This document shows, one piece after another, positions 20,644 to 34,635 of a stretch of 64,000 nucleotides of DNA (position 1 is the first letter of the stretch; each line of letters opens with the position of its first letter). The notes under the pieces are model-generated. The model did not search any database, was not told the origin of the DNA, and saw only the letters and a list, made by a program, of their open reading frames with translations. Source of the DNA: Loripinus fragilis (Eukaryota; Mollusca; Bivalvia; Lucinida; Lucinidae); the NCBI GenBank assembly GCA_964019695.1, contig OZ026522.1:74989601-75053600 (forward strand). Direction: 5' to 3'. The position numbers and the translations under genes are program-made.

Positions 20644-20880
20644 GGACCTCGATGCGAGAAAACCTGTCTTCAGGAGTTTGCAAACAATAAAGGCGCAGAC
20701 CAGCCTGCGCATCCCCGCAGACTGATCAGCACCTTTGTTATTCGCTTATTGGAAAGTTTCATATCTAGACTTGCTACAAGCAAAATTTCAAGTGTCTAGC
20801 TAATCTCTGTAGCTGAGCTGGCTAGTTTGAATCTCACTTTGTACGAAACCCTGAAGACAGGTTTTCTCGCGTAGCGGCCC
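20644..20880. mobile_element. MITE, GGGCCTCG family
   Basis: A full-length copy: GGACCTCGATGCGAGAAAAC to TTTTCTCGCGTAGCGGCCC, with the same core (CAGACCAGCCTGCGCATCCC, ACTGATCAGCACCTTTGTT). Confidence 0.87.
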
Positions 20881-21949
20881 ATATACAACAGACGTAAAAA
20901 GCAGGCACCATTTGCAGAACAAAAAACTAGTGGTGGGATAAGGGTCAAGCATAGTTTCATTTGCGCAGGCTAACATACAGATTTTGATATTTTCCTTGAA
21001 GTTTTTGTTTCAAGTCTTTTCTTGCTGAATCAGGATATTTGAAGCACTGATGTAGAGTACCTTGACTTGAATTCTAAATACTTGAAAGATCACTCAGTCA
21101 TACTTATGATAATTAGAAGTTATGTAAGCCATGACCATAGAAAATAGCCCTATAATAATCTCATATTATGTACAGGGCTTTAATTAAGAGTGTGTAACAG
21201 AAGAATAATTTTCAATTTCTCAACCAAAACAAATGTTGTGGGTACTTAAAAGGACCATGGATCTAAATAAGAGGATTCTTTGTATACCGAGAACATAGTA
21301 TGCTAAAATTATGGGTAATAAAATATTCACAATTTTTTGTTTATCTAAACCTGTCTATGTACCAGTCATCTGTAAGCAGTCCCCCCACCCCCAACCTAAA
21401 GGGTAATGATCAGGGCAATTACCTCCAGTTCCATTGCACTGCCAGGCTAGTGCTATCCCAAGAAATACACCATGGTAAGGAGCGGGCAATGACTACTGGG
21501 GATGGTTGCAATGGTTGCAATATCCTATTACTGTCATAATAGCCTACCGTATTTGCAGTTCTGACTCCGATAGTTTTCTGATGGTTTTCTCATCCAAAAC
21601 AGAGCTAAAAATATGGAGTTTTGGCAATTTAAAGGACACACGTTCCTTAATCTAGAGAGTAATGAATATCTAAAGAAAGCCTTCTGATCCCAAAACCTTG
21701 TCTCCTTTTGAAAAATGGCAAGTGTTAAGGTTCAGGCCCATTTTCTTGTAGTGAGCAGGTTATGCAGTCTCAGTAGTATTAGATATATCAGACTGTAATG
21801 ATAATGGGATGAATAACTTAATGCAACACCGGTTAATCACCCTTATGTTAAAAAAATGCAGTTTACAAAAATAGCCATATAAGGCCATAAACCATATTTG
21901 TCTTAATAGGCTAATATGTGCAGTCTTGGAACGTAATTTGACAAAACTT

Positions 21950-22695
21950 GGTGGCCCTATATCCATATGCACCAATAATAAATAATTGTACCAACTTTCC
22001 AACCCAATGTCATTGGCCTTAATTATCTTGGTCATGTGACCAGAATCACCTGAGCAATTAATCTTTCATTCCCCCACCCTAAGGAGTCTCAATATAAAAT
22101 TTGAGTTTAATTGGACTTGTGGTTTCTGAGAAAAATATACTAAAATATATTGATGGCAATCCAATATGCCCAACCTCAGCTGAAAGATCAACAACCTTGA
22201 CCTTTGATTCTTGTCTAGTATATAGTTGTTGTCTCATTTATTCAGGCATTTATAGCAAGTAAAATGACTTTGGCTTCAACATTTTTCAAAAATTCAACTT
22301 TGCAGGATTGTTCCCATTTAAATGCATTACAGAGCCACAAAGTAGGCCAAGGTTAACCAAGAAACAACATCTGAACATGGTAGGACCCACATCCCAAATG
22401 CTATATATACCAATTAACCCAATTAATATAAAAGTCCCAAGTTGTCAATGGCCATCTCATTAAGGAGAATACAAATTTCAAAGGGGCTTTAAAGATATGG
22501 ATGTGGCTGCTATACCTTTGTCATGTGACCAGGACCATTTGAACAAACTTCGTTCCTGCACCCTAAGTACTCTCCATGTGAAATTTGAGGTCAATTGGCC
22601 AAGTGGTTTCAGGGGAATAGGTGTTTGAAAAAGTTGACAGACACACAGATGAACAACAGAGTCATTGGTATATTATAATTAGCAGTAAAGGTGAG
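21950..22695. mobile_element. Degraded pearl-like element related to 15305-16935
   Basis: Shares TTGGTCATGTGACCAGAA, CTAAGGAGTCTC, TTGACCTTTGATTC and TTTGAACAAACTTCGTTCC with the 15.3-kb element. The ACGG tract and end hairpins have decayed (GACAGACACACAGATGAAC). Confidence 0.6.
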
Positions 22696-23884
22696 CAAGA
22701 AATGGTAGAGAATTTTGAAAAACTTAAGTGCTTCGTGCCATTAAAAGGTAAAATTGCCACACAATTAGTGAAAATCATGGTTGTCCCTAAAATACCTTAT
22801 GCCCCTAGATTGATTGGGACTAAAATTGACATTGGGCAAGAAAATGCTCATGCTGAATAAATCCATTGTCATTGACCGGAAGCATTTTATCAAATACTGA
22901 CCTGTATGATTTGAGCACTGTGGGTACATGTGACATACTTGTTTACCAAATGCGTCACAGAGTCATGTGATTCGCCCGATTGGCTGATTCAATATTGTTT
23001 ATCAAGCGCGTTATCACATGTCACAGAAAAGGTTTCTATGAAAATGCCATGCGGAGAATGTTTTCAAAAATGTTTTAGCGCATACAATATATGATCAGTC
23101 TTTAGCTGAATACCGTAATACCTATCATTGTTTTGTTTGCCTACCAAAAATAACTAGATATCTCCATTGAAGGATTATCTATAGGCGTTTTACGCTTGTT
23201 ACTTTTTAACGTAGGTGTTTTGAGTAATGCATATCGCGTAACACTACAAACCCGACTTTTCAGTCGTGATTTCCCATAGCAGACAGGTTGATTCTTTAGT
23301 ATCGCGTCTGCGCAAGACAATGGAATAAATCAAAATTTTAATTTACTAATGAATTTCAGCCAATCCAGCTGTATGACTCAATTTAATTATCATGTATTCA
23401 AAGACTGAATGGAAAACAGTGTGCATCCAGATCAGTTGGCTTCTTCAGAAGCCAGCTGATCTGGATGTGCACTGTTTTCAAATCAGAAAAATCCAGATTC
23501 AGCAGGAGAGATCAGGGATATGGGAGAGTACCATGACAGTTTGCCAATAAGATGTCATAGTAAATCGAAGCCTATATGGATACACTCTAGATAGACAGCT
23601 TACACTTGTTAACTCTCAGGAACAGAATGATTGGAGAACTGACCATCAAGATAAAAGACTGAAAGATTGTTGTAAGCTATGCACAATCCCAGAAGGCTAT
23701 AAACCATGAGCTCAGAAAATTAAGAGCTTTCTGAGAAAAAAAAAGCGTTGAGGACAATAACTCAAGAGAAACTGTTAAAGAGTTAGACAATATAAAAACC
23801 ACACCACTAGAATGATTAGAAGACAGAAAGATATGTGTGTCACAGCAGTTAGAATGTATAAGTATTACACATATACATAGTTGA

Positions 23885-24110
23885 CTCAAAAGCACAATGG
23901 GACCGAAATTTTCACTTTTGATTATCAGTTGGCTATTATATATGATGAGTTTAATTTTTGTACAATTAATCACACCAGATAGGCAGCAGTCAAAAATGCT
24001 CTTAACAATTGATGAACGCAGATCAAATATGGATACAAACAGTGTTTTTGGTTGGGCGACAAATGGCAATCAAAAACTCTGTTTCTAATGATTTTTGATT
24101 AAAGGATTTA
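23885..24110. repeat. Inverted repeat element, GACAAATGGCAATCAAAAAC type
   Basis: Shares CACACCAGATAGGCAGCAGT-type sequence and GGCGACAAATGGCAATCAAA with the region at 17480-17870 (AACAAATGGCAATCAAAAAC, CAATCAAAAAACGTTAA). Both copies form imperfect hairpins. Confidence 0.55.
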
Positions 24111-24211
24111 GTACTGGAAAATTGGCATTAAATTTTTATGCCTGTTTGGTGCACTATATGCTGGATCAAATAATGGCACAACAACTTTATACTGATTAAA
24201 GTCTATAGGGA

Positions 24212-24350
24212 CTGCAATCGTGTAGTGCATATCCTTGTTAATCAGGGGTTGTGGGTTCAATCCCCAGAATTTACCAGTCTATCAGATGAGACTTAGCTGT
24301 GGGCAGTGGCCCAGTCTCCATATGACCTTAGCTGTTGGGACACACTGATT
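24212..24350 (+). mobile_element. tRNA-derived SINE (family 3), partial
   Basis: It shares AATCAGGGGTTGTGGGTTCAA (B box region), ACCAGTCTATCAGATGAGAC and CCAGTCTCCATATGACCTTA with the copy at 44708-44868. The A-box half is degraded. Confidence 0.75.
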
Positions 24351-24978
24351 TAGGTCTCAATAACAGATCTGTGACTATTTTTTTACACACAGTTATGCTT
24401 TTCCTTTTATGGTTCTGACACTCAAAGATTTGATGTTTAGAGATTGGTCATTCTGAGTGCAATAGAGTAAAGAGAAACATCTCGACCATTCATTAGCAGA
24501 ACTTTTAAGAACAGGATGCTACTCAGAGGAGCTATGGTAGCCAGAAATAGGCACTTGTTGCTAGAATGGTTGCCAGCAAAAATACAGATAACAACATAAT
24601 TAGACTTTGGGGTTAATGTAACAACAAGAGTGAGAGAATTTGTTGGATAAGCAACTTTGATACTTTACTTGATAATGTCTGTCAGTCACGTCTATCAGCT
24701 GTCGAAACAAAAAACAACTTTTCATTTCAGGTTCCATCATTGGCAGAAAAATAGTGACTTGTTAAGTAAGTATTAAGTAAGTAAGTAAGTTGGCAGAAAA
24801 ATAGCAACTTGTTAACTCTTTCCTTGCAAGCGCAACTTTGTAGTCTGCTGATAACCTTTGCAAACAGTTTGGACCTAGATCAGAACGGACAGAATGTCAG
24901 TCCTGAGCTGGATCCAAATCATTTCACATTCTGAAAGTATTCCTGAAAGAGTTTTTTGTTGTTGAAAAATGATTTTAA

Positions 24979-26082
24979 ACTAGAAATGTGTCCATGGGAC
25001 ACGGACGCCCCCTTCATTGCCAAATTCGTATAAATAGGGAATCGTCATTAACAAAGGGCAATAACTCCTGAAGGCATGATGCGATATGGGCCATTCTGAA
25101 ACTTGAACACATTATAATACTTAATAATGTGACCAAGTTTCATAGAATTATAATCAAAACTATTCATGTTAAAGAGCAGACGTCATTTTAACCAATGATT
25201 TTTCATAAACAAAGGGCAATAACTCCTTAAAGCATGGTGCCATATAGACCATTATCAAACTTGAAGAAGACATCATGGTACTAAACTATGTGACACACTT
25301 TCATAAAAATCTGATCAAAACTATTCGACTTAGAGAGCGGACATCGTTTAAAACTGTGAATTTTCATAAACAAATGGCCATAACTGCAGGAAGCAAGCTG
25401 CGATATGGACCATTATCGAACTTGAAGAAGACATCATGGTACTAAACAATGTGACCAAGTTTCATAAAATTCTGATAAAAAATATTCGACTTAGAGAGCA
25501 GACATCGTTTAAAATGGTGAGTTTTCATCAACAAAAGGCCATAACTACAGAAAGCATGGTGCAATATGGACCATTATCGAACTTGAGGAAGACATCATGG
25601 TACTAAACAATGTGACCAAGTTTCATAAAATTCTGATAAAAAATATTCTAGTTAGAGAGCGGACATCGTTTAAAACAGTGAATATTCATAAACAAAGGGC
25701 CATAACTACTGAAAGTCTGGTGCGATATGGACCATTATCAAACTTGAAGAAGACATGGTACTTAACAATGTGACCAAGTTTCATAAAATTCTGATATGAT
25801 AAAAAATATTCGAGTTAGAGAGTGGACATCGTTTAAAACGGTGAATTTTCATAAACAATGGGTCATAACTACTGAAAGCCTGGTGTGATATGGACCATTA
25901 TCGAACTTGAAGAAAACATCAATCATGGTACTAAACGATGTGACCAAGTTTCATAAAATTCTGATCAAAAGTATTCGATTTAGAGAGCGGACATCGTAGG
26001 GACAGATGTACGTACGTAAGTACGGACGGACAGGGGTAACACTTAATGCCCCAGCCATTATCATGGCGGGGGCATAAAAAAG
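24979..26082. mobile_element. pearl-like (HINE) element, ~160-bp core x6
   Basis: The left end CTAGAAATGTGTCCATGGGA, CACGG contains a hairpin. About six core units follow, with GATATGGACCATTATC and AATGTGACCAAGTTTCATAA recurring every ~150-165 bp. Then come TACGTACGTAAGTACGGACG and a right hairpin ATGCCCCAGCCATTATCATG, GCGGGGGCATAAAAA. Confidence 0.8.
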
Positions 26083-27832
26083 TCTGCAGAAGACATCAAG
26101 AGAAATCCAGTGACAAAACAATATGCCTAGTCACTACTCAAAATATGTTACTACTGTTATGGTGCACAGAGGGACCAACATTGGAGTTAACGCTTAACCA
26201 TTGTATTCCGGGAAACCCCTAAACAAGTACTTTTGCAAACAGTGAAGACCCAGATGAAATGCAGCATAATGCTGCATTTCATCAGAGCCCACACTGTTTG
26301 TAAAGGTAAAAAAGATCTTCAGACAAAAGAATACATTTTTTTTTCTAATTTATAACTTGACACCCCAAGATATGTACAATAAACTATCCCAAGTCTATTG
26401 TATCAAACCAGGAGGAAGAATCCATTAGTATACAAAGGGTAAAAAAATATGTGCACAGCTATATAGTGATGTTTGAAATTGTCTAAATAAAGAATTCTAT
26501 TTTAATCCAAATAAAGAATTCTATTTTAAAAGTACACCCATATCAAAATGTTTTATGTGAATGAATGAAATATCGAATAATCCTATTGCATTCAGGCTGG
26601 CCAAACGTCCATTGACTTTTGGCCAGTCTGAGTGCAAAATACTTTAGGTTTGTGCATGACATCATGTACCTTCGTAGCATGTGACAGAAAAATTGTTGAA
26701 GCGATCAAAATCAAATGTTATATTATGCTTCTAGGACTTCTTTTAGAATGAAAGCTTGCTTTTCACCTAGGAGGCCTGTAAAACTCACAGTGAATAAAAA
26801 AAGTTGAAAATGTAATTAAAAAGCTCTTGATTAAGATAAATGGCAAAAGCTCGGAACAGCTGAGATCAATGCATTATGCATTTCAAATTACAGCAATAGA
26901 TTATTGTATTAGAATCAGGTTACTTTTAAGCTCATCATTTCTGAAAAGGACTAATTTTATCCCAAATGTATTTTACCATCCTTATCAATTGGACGAGTCC
27001 ATTTCCAATTTTAGGGTTATTGGGTGGTTTTTATCATTTTCATTCAAATTTTAAAAGAAACTTCTGTAAGCAAACAGTGGAGAACCTGATCAGACGCCAC
27101 ATTTTGTGGTGTCGAATCAGGTTTTGCACTGTTTGACGATATCCTACATTCTAGGCTTCCCCCCCCCACCCCCCCCCCCCCACACACTTTTTATTCTGTT
27201 AGCCTGCAGCATCCCAGTCTTAAACATGTATTTTCAATCATAGTGGAAAAACTGTAAGTATTGATCCTGAGCCCCAAAAAGGACAAATCCCGGTTTAGTA
27301 GAACAATAGTTAATAGAATGGAAACTGATACAGTCTACAATCAGGTATTGAACTACAACTATAATACTCTAAAGATTGCATTTTTTATCTAAGCAATTTG
27401 CCAAACTGTGAGGAACCTGATGAGATTCTCATCTGAGTCTACATAAGGTTGATATAACCAAATGCTCTTATGTGCATTAAGTATGTATACTGACGCTAGT
27501 ATCAGTCTGGGAATTGCAGAAATCTAATTTAGAAAATGGAAGTTATAATTAGATTAGATGAAGAAATTATTCCATAAAATTGTTTTTATAATGTGGTTAA
27601 TTAACACTTCTGCACTAAAACAGGTAAACTAATCGGTGGAGTATACCCATTTTGAGTGTATTTGTTTAAATTAGCATTTGTTTAAATAAAAGAAGGCTCT
27701 TCAGCTTAATGTTTAACATTAAAAGGATTTTATACTGCCCCTTGACACTTCTGAACCCTGATATTGCCCACTTTTAACAGGTTGTAAAATAAATTCCACA
27801 ACTATTCTATACTTATTGTGGATTAAAGCTAG

Positions 27833-28072
27833 CCAGCCACGACATTATATTTTCAACAATGTGGTATATGCGACCAGCAAAGGCTCAGACCAGCCTCCGC
27901 ATACACGCAGTCTGATAAGAGCCTTTGCTAGTCGCTTGAATATTCTACAACTGTTAAGCTACTGACCGAACAGTATTTGGACTTTCAAAGCTTAAAAGGA
28001 GGCTGCAAAGGCTCGTCTGAGTCTATTCATGGTAAAATGCCACATTGTTGGAAGTCACATGTCACGGCTCAT
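27833..28072. mobile_element. MITE, GAGCCGTGACATGAGATTTCC family
   Basis: Same arms (TTCAACAATGTGGTATATGC, AAGTCACATGTCACGGCTC) and core CAGACCAGCCTCCGCATACA. Confidence 0.83.
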
Positions 28073-28894
28073 ATCAGCAATTCATTCAACCACAATCTAA
28101 TAGAATCATAAAATTTAATCTATGAATAGCGATAAAGGAGTTTTTATGAACTTATACTTCAGGATGATTCTTGACAATGACACAAAGATTATGCTTTTCA
28201 AGCACTTGCAAAAAGACTCTATTTAAAACCCATAATGTGCAAATCGCAACAAAAGTTGTCTGCTTTTCTCGTCAGCTGAAATGTTTAAGAAGCCTCTATG
28301 GCAAACAGTGTGGACCCAGATCAGTCTGCTCCTATAGTCTATTCTGGGTACAGTAAATGTTCTAAAATTACGAACACTAAAAAATTATCATTTTTTCCGC
28401 TGTTCGTAATTTTAGAAATTACGTTTGTGAAAAAAATGCTAGTGTATGAAATTTTAGAATCTGGGCTTTATCATGAGAATAAACGGTATATCTGCATGTC
28501 AAAATGTGGTAGAAAAGTGTTGAAAACATGGGGATATGATTCTGTGCTATCTCCTCTTTTTCTTTTCTTTAATCTTATTAAAACCGCCGCTAAATTCATG
28601 TGAACTGAGTTAGTAAAATGTCCAGTGCGTGTGTATTCGCCAAGTAGTGAGCCAGGCACGTGCATATTATGTCACTCAATTTACTTACAAGTCATAAAAG
28701 TCCACTGATTTAAACTATTCGATAAGCCGGGTCTCCTATGTTCACTCATCTCGGACTACCGATGAATCACTACTTCAGAAATCAAAACGCTTTTGCTCGC
28801 TCTGCCGACTTCCAATTCCAGTTAATATTGTACCTCGGACCCAGTAATTTTTGGTCCGAGATTGTACTCAAGAATTGAAACCGCTAGACATCTC

Positions 28895-29080
28895 GTACGA
28901 TCAGATTTTTTTTTTTTTTTTTGCAAAGATCGACACAAAACTTTGAAATACGTAGACGAGTTCCCAGAGTAAAAAAAACAAACTGACAAAAATCAAAAAG
29001 AACACACACACACACACACATCTCTCTTTCTCTCTGCTTGTCGATCTGCCGATGCAATGTTTACTTTGACGTGCCTGCAC

Positions 29081-29122
<42 letters not shown>

Positions 29123-29460
29123 GCAAACACGGTTTGGATCCAGATCAGACCCGAATGGTATTCAGGATAGAATGTTTCGTCAATTTAGAAATGTGTGCAT
29201 GCAATAGAAAGTACACAAAGCGTTAATACTGTGGAATGTCCGACTTTGCCGTACAACAGCCGATGCGCACGATAAGTTGGGGGTTTTGAGTCCTCATCTG
29301 AAGCAGTTGTAACAATATTGATTGACTGACCCAAACATTGTGTTTCGATATTCTAAGAAACCAAGCCAAAACAAAAGATTCGTGTGCAAACACCGTGAAG
29401 TCTCTCTCTCTCGCTCTCTCTCTCTCTCTACTTTTACGACCTGATATCAAAGTTTGCAAA
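28895..29460. repeat. Cluster of microsatellites
   Basis: Poly-T at about 28908-28922, (AC)n at 29004-29019, (CT)n at 29082-29118 and again at 29399-29430. Short frames rich in S/L or R/E here come from the CT/GA tracts. Poly-C at about 27159-27182 is a further simple repeat nearby. Confidence 0.9.
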
Positions 29461-30352
29461 CAGTTTGGATCCAGAAGATCGTTCGACGTATCTGATCAGG
29501 AGCAAACAAGCATACCAAGAGTCATAATCTAGTCCGACTTTGCGTCCGATGATCACGGAACATTTCAGACAAGTACCTTCTTTCAGATGCATGCCATGTG
29601 CGGATCGTGAGGGGGGCAGGGGGTCTGGACCTCCCCTGAAAAATCACAAAAATATAGGGTTTCCTAGCAATATTGATCCGGATCCCCTAAAAATCACAAA
29701 GCTACCAAGCCAGCATTCAATGGTGGGCCATTAACACGCCAGCAAAACGCCATTTCAAAGGCGTTTCGCTGATGGGCCGATGGTGGGTTGATCCATTTTT
29801 AGTGGCATTTCGGTCCGCTCTCACTACCCCCTCAGACAAAATGTTCTGGAATCGTGCATGCATGCAGTGCGTGTGAACCGGCATCGATTGAAATTAAACT
29901 GTCGACCAAAGACTCAGACGAGTCTACGCAAGTCTGCATTCTCAATTCAGCATTGATGGCTCTGGTATGTCAAGCATCACCGCTTTTATGTTGAATGGAT
30001 TAATTTGTGTCTCACGACTCAAACCACAACTTGGAAAAAGGCCCTTTTGTATTATATAAGTTTGTATAAGCAAGCTATCTTAGCAAATTTACTCAGCTGT
30101 TTAACGCTGTGGTTTGCATGGCTTTTTTTTTAAAGTAGTAACATCTACTGTTACTTGCAAATGTTCAATTTTGACGACCAGGCTGCGTATGACCTAAGTC
30201 CTTCAAGGTGAACATAAGCTTAGATGGGCGTTTTCTCGCGATAAATGTAACTCCTAATCCTTGCCCGAGGCATGTCTGTTTAATGTCTGTGACCATGTTA
30301 ATGACCATTGCTGAAGAATTCCAATGGATTGAATGCTTCTATAGGAGCCAGT

Positions 30353-30583
30353 GCATGAGATTTACAATAATGTGGTGTGTGCGACCAGCAAAGCCTCAGA
30401 TCAGCCTGCGCATATGCCCAGTCTGATCAGAGCCTTTGCTAGTCACTTGAGTATTTAATGATTGTTAAGCTACTGACTGAACACCATTTGGAGATTCTAA
30501 GCTTAAAAGAAGGCTGCAGAGTCTCGTCCGAGTCTACACTTTCAAAAAGTCAAATTGTTGGAAATCTCATGCTGCGGCTCATT
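30353..30583. mobile_element. MITE, GAGCCGTGACATGAGATTTCC family
   Basis: Starts GCATGAGATTTACAATAATG and ends AAATCTCATGCTGCGGCTC. Core CAGATCAGCCTGCGCATATG / CAGTCTGATCAGAGCC. Confidence 0.83.
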
Positions 30584-32179
30584 AATTTAAAATTTAATTT
30601 ATTAGGTAAACATTTCGCCAATGAAGGGTTTTAAAAATATTTGAGCCTGCACTGTTTCTTAAACCAATAACATACATGAACTTTGTCACGTTCATGTAGA
30701 AAAGTCTGTGCTTTTAATGCGCTCTTGCCTTTGATCTTATCTGAAAGCATGTATCGCACAATTAGCAGACAAAAAGTATAGTCTTGCGCTCGGCATGCGA
30801 AAAAGAACATAACGTGCCAGATTACTCATTTAAGTAGAATGGAACCTTCCAAATGTCGCTGTACGGTATAAGTACGGACATCGATTTTCCGCCGAAAATA
30901 ACTTGTGTTCGTAATTTTAGAAATTCACTTTCTCAAAAAAGGTCAGTGTTTGATTTTTTAGGATGTTTTGAAAATTATTTTAGGCGATAATTTTAGGTGT
31001 TCGTAATTTTAGAGTGTTCGAAATTTTAGAACATTTACCGTACCTGCTGTTTATTTTTTTTACTTAATCTGTCAGTAATATTAGGCAATTATTTGCAGAA
31101 GGTGACTTCAGCAGACAATATTTTCAGATGCATTTTTTTTTCTTGGCGCTTTAAGGGTTAATAAAGCTTACAGTGTTTCTTGAATATTGATAGTCTCAGA
31201 CAAAATGCTAATACTTTCAAAATATGAATAATTCCAGGTTACTAGGATTATCAATAGCACTGGCTATTTGTGATGCATGTTCTGATACCAGCTAACAGCT
31301 GAGAAAGCCTCCCTTATTAACTCATAAAACATAATTTTGTGATACTTATTGTTTTTATCTGCTTTTCCAAAATAGTTCTTAATCGAAGTTTGGTAGTTAC
31401 GACATAAGGTAGCAGCGAAGCCTATAGTGGGCTGATCGAGAGCCTTTGCCACTCAGATATGCAAAGCATGGAAGCACATTGTAGAGGCAACAGACAAAAA
31501 CTAAAACTAAAATTCTAGCTCCAACAGATAGGTGGTTTAGTCTTTGAATGCTGGTTGTTGTCATCTGCAAAAATGATCTTTTTCAATTAAAAAAAATTCA
31601 GGAACGCTATCACTCTGACTGAATTTAAATAGTTTGAATCCAGACCAGGCCTGACATTCTGTTGCCCATGATCTGGGTCCAAACTGTTTGCAAAGGCTAT
31701 ATATGTGGGATACAAAATTTGCCCCAAGCAAGGAAAGACTTAAAGTGTTTTTTCTTTTAAAAAATAAATGCAATATGTTAAGTACCAATATTTTAGGCCA
31801 TCCTTTAAAAAATTGTTTGCTGTCACCCTACTCATAATTTTACAGGTGGGTAGGTAGGTAGGTAGGTATTTATTTTTTTTTCCGCTGATTTGTTTTAAAG
31901 ACATTAAAAATAAAGAAAAAAAAATGTCTAAAATTAGAATATTTTTTTTATTTCTCTGAAACGGCCATAAAATATTTTGGGTAGGTGGCTTTTTGAGAGT
32001 GTCGGTCGGGTGATGGAAAACAAATATTTTTTTAAGAATGGCCTTATGTGTTGGCCCATATGTAAATCAGTCACATGCAACTATATATTGGGTTGTTCTC
32101 AGAAATTTTCTAAGGCCCTCAATCTTGAGTATATGAAAAAGCACTTTTAAGAAATTCCATGACTACATAACATCTAGCG

Positions 32180-32374
32180 GGAGTGCAGTGGCTCAGTGGT
32201 AGAGTGCTTGACTAGAGACAGCAGGGTCGCGGGTTCCAGCTTCACCAGCGTCTTTGCGTTGTGTCCTTCAGTAAGACACATTAATCTTAGCTTAGTACTG
32301 GTTCAACCCAGGAAGGCCCGTCTAACGTAACTGAAAGATTGTTGACTGGGACGTAAAGAATCAAATCAAACAAA
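32180..32374 (+). mobile_element. tRNA-derived SINE (family 1) with 13-bp target-site duplication
   Basis: A full-length copy with A box, B box (GCGGGTTCCAGCTTC, slightly degraded), the CTTAGTACTGGTTCAACC body and an AAATCAAACAAA tail. ATAACATCTAGCG flanks it at 32167-32179 and 32375-32387. It lies in the 22.8-kb intron. Confidence 0.9.
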
Positions 32375-32403
32375 ATAACATCTAGCGCAGCTCGGCTTTA
32401 ATC

Positions 32404-32632
32404 CTAGTGTATGGTAAATGTTCTAATATTTGGAACACTAAAGTTGCCTGCCAAAGGCCTTGACAAACAGAGCAGACCCAGATCAGACTGGTTCTGAAGA
32501 AGCAGTCTGATCAGAGTCTGCCCTGTTTGCTATACTGATCAGCATTTTGTGAATTCCAGCCACGATAAATAACCAGTGTTTTGTTTGAGAAAAGAAGAGA
32601 AAAGTGTTCGAAACTTTAGAACATTTACCAAA
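32404..32632. mobile_element. MITE, GGTAAATGTTCTAAAATTT family
   Basis: Inverted ends GGTAAATGTTCTAATATTTG and CGAAACTTTAGAACATTTACC enclose a hairpin CAGATCAGACTGGTTCTGAA / CAGTCTGATCAGAGTCTGCC. Related copies, some partial, are at 28347-28450, 30860-31042, 35499-35715, 42663-42860 and 44466-44680. Confidence 0.8.
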
Positions 32633-33111
32633 GTTGGAATGGCCAAAACTACAATGAGTTTTGAAGTAATTTTTCCATGAAACTATGCATTATCATCTTC
32701 AATCACACCAACTCAATATTTGATCTTGTGAAATAAGTTTTGACCATTCAAAGCACTATATGACCAGTTCTAGGAAGCTACAGGAAGGATAAAAGCTAAA
32801 GTCAGATAAAAATGTTCATATTTCCAAATATTAATGGCTACTCTAGCTAATACTAAGGTTATCCTACCTCCTCCTATACATGAAATAAGAACAAAGATAC
32901 AATATATAAATGTGCCATTAAAAGCATTAGAATTGTTATATGCATGTCTATAACAAAAAACGTGAATCTGCACAAGCGACATGTTGGCTTATACAAACCA
33001 TATAAATCATATTTCCTTTACGGACTTCATTCTGACAAAAATGGATTAAATTGTTAACAAAATTATATGTATAACAAGCTTGGATATATGTGACAGGCTC
33101 AGATATAGTGA

Positions 33112-33372
33112 CCTGGGTCCGGAATTACAATGCCTCCTTAGAGTTAAGGAAGACTTAAGTTAAGTATTGATTTTTCAGGTTGCGAAAAATAACGTTTAAA
33201 ACTGATTAAAATCAAAATAGTTTTAATTTTTCTGAAGATCACAATGATATCTTTGGCCACAAATACCACATCGATCGAGGCAATTAATTTAGCATTTGAT
33301 ATAGCATGTTGAAATATCAATACTTAACTTAAGTCTTGCTTAACTTTAAGGAGGCATTGTAATTCCGGGCCC
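33112..33372. mobile_element. MITE with ~55-bp terminal inverted repeats
   Basis: CCTGGGTCCGGAATTACAAT at the left and ATTGTAATTCCGGGCCCAGG at the right. The arms continue as TGCCTCCTTAGAGTTAAGGA and TTAAGTTAAGTATTGA on both sides. The interior is AT-rich and non-coding. Confidence 0.85.
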
Positions 33373-33539
33373 AGGACACCATCAGTGAAAATGTCTCTCA
33401 TAAAATTGACCATTATCTTCTATTCACTAGAACATAACTTAGCCTTTAGACAGAACTGAGAAGAAATGTAACAGTATTACTTGCCTTTATTGCAACTTGA
33501 GCTCCATACACTTTTTTTGTACTTAAAGATCAGTACCAT

Positions 33540-33718
33540 TGCAGTAAAACCTGTCTTAAGCCGCCACTCAAACAGAAGACCAAAAATTTGTTTTCAAGAC
33601 TGATTATCACTTAATGCAGGTCAAATGTAGCTGACCTTCATTAAGCTACCATTTGTCTTTAAGACCTTTGTTTCGTTTATTTTTAAATGGCTGCATTAGA
33701 AAGGTTTTACTGTAATAT
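33540..33718. mobile_element. Palindromic MITE, CAGTAAAACCTGTCTTAAG family
   Basis: Ends CAGTAAAACCTGTCTTAAGC and AGAAAGGTTTTACTG. Fuller copies are at 46274-46490 and 53525-53729. Confidence 0.8.
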
Positions 33719-34189
33719 GAAAAATATTGCATATTTTTGCATGTGAATGCTATGAAGATCAAAATGTCAGAGACTGTCACATATTTCCTCCTTCCAGGGG
33801 CTGCAATCCTTAAATTACCATATTTGACCAACTAAGTACAGATTGAGTACTTATGTACTACTTATGTTGTGAGAAAACCTGTCCTTAGAGACTCAATCGG
33901 ACCTGCTGTGTTACCAAGACTAGCTATGATATTGAAATTTTACATGTAACAAGTTGAGATATTAAACTTTCCAGTAAGCCAAAATGAAGGTGCTGATCAG
34001 ACTGCATGGATGTGCAGACTGGTATGCGTCTTTGTTGTATGCATGCAACAGTAAATGTCCAAATAAAGTTAATCCAGTGATCTAAATACATCACAAATAT
34101 GCATTCTTTGTGTGGATGAAAAAGTATGGATCCTGATCAGCTGGCTTCATCAAAAACTAACTGGTCTGGATTATAAGAATCTATCATGA

Positions 34190-34320
34190 GTGTGAGGGTA
34201 GGATAGATAAATCCGTCCCGAGGATCACCTTTTGACATCATGTGGCTTGCCGAGTGATAACAAACGGTGATCCTGAGGGATGGATTTTTCTATCCCACTC
34301 TCATCCGAATAATGGATTCC
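34190..34320. repeat. Palindromic repeat GAGTGTGAGGGTAGGATAGA
   Basis: GAGGGTAGGATAGATAAATC and CCGAGGATCACCTTTTG at the left, CGGTGATCCTGAGGGATGG and TTCTATCCCACTCTCATCC at the right. A decayed partial copy of the TAAGATAGCAAGGG type follows at about 34505-34560. Confidence 0.7.
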
Positions 34321-34635
34321 TTTTCTTGCTCACCATTAGATACCACATTTTATTTTCAAGAAAAGGCTCCCAGAAGTTCCTGAATACGTACGCCGAGATG
34401 CGACATGTTATGATGACGTAACTTTGACATAACAATGACGTCACTTGACGACCATGTGGGTGAGCTCCAATACAACCAATGTATTTAGTACTCACATGAC
34501 AGCCTGGGTAAGATAGCAAGGGTAAGATAAGATTTTCTAACCCAGGATAAAATCTCAGATGTCCCTATCCAGTGTGCAAGAAGTACAGTTCTATCAAAAT
34601 TATGACAACATTTACTTATAAGGTCAAATACAGTA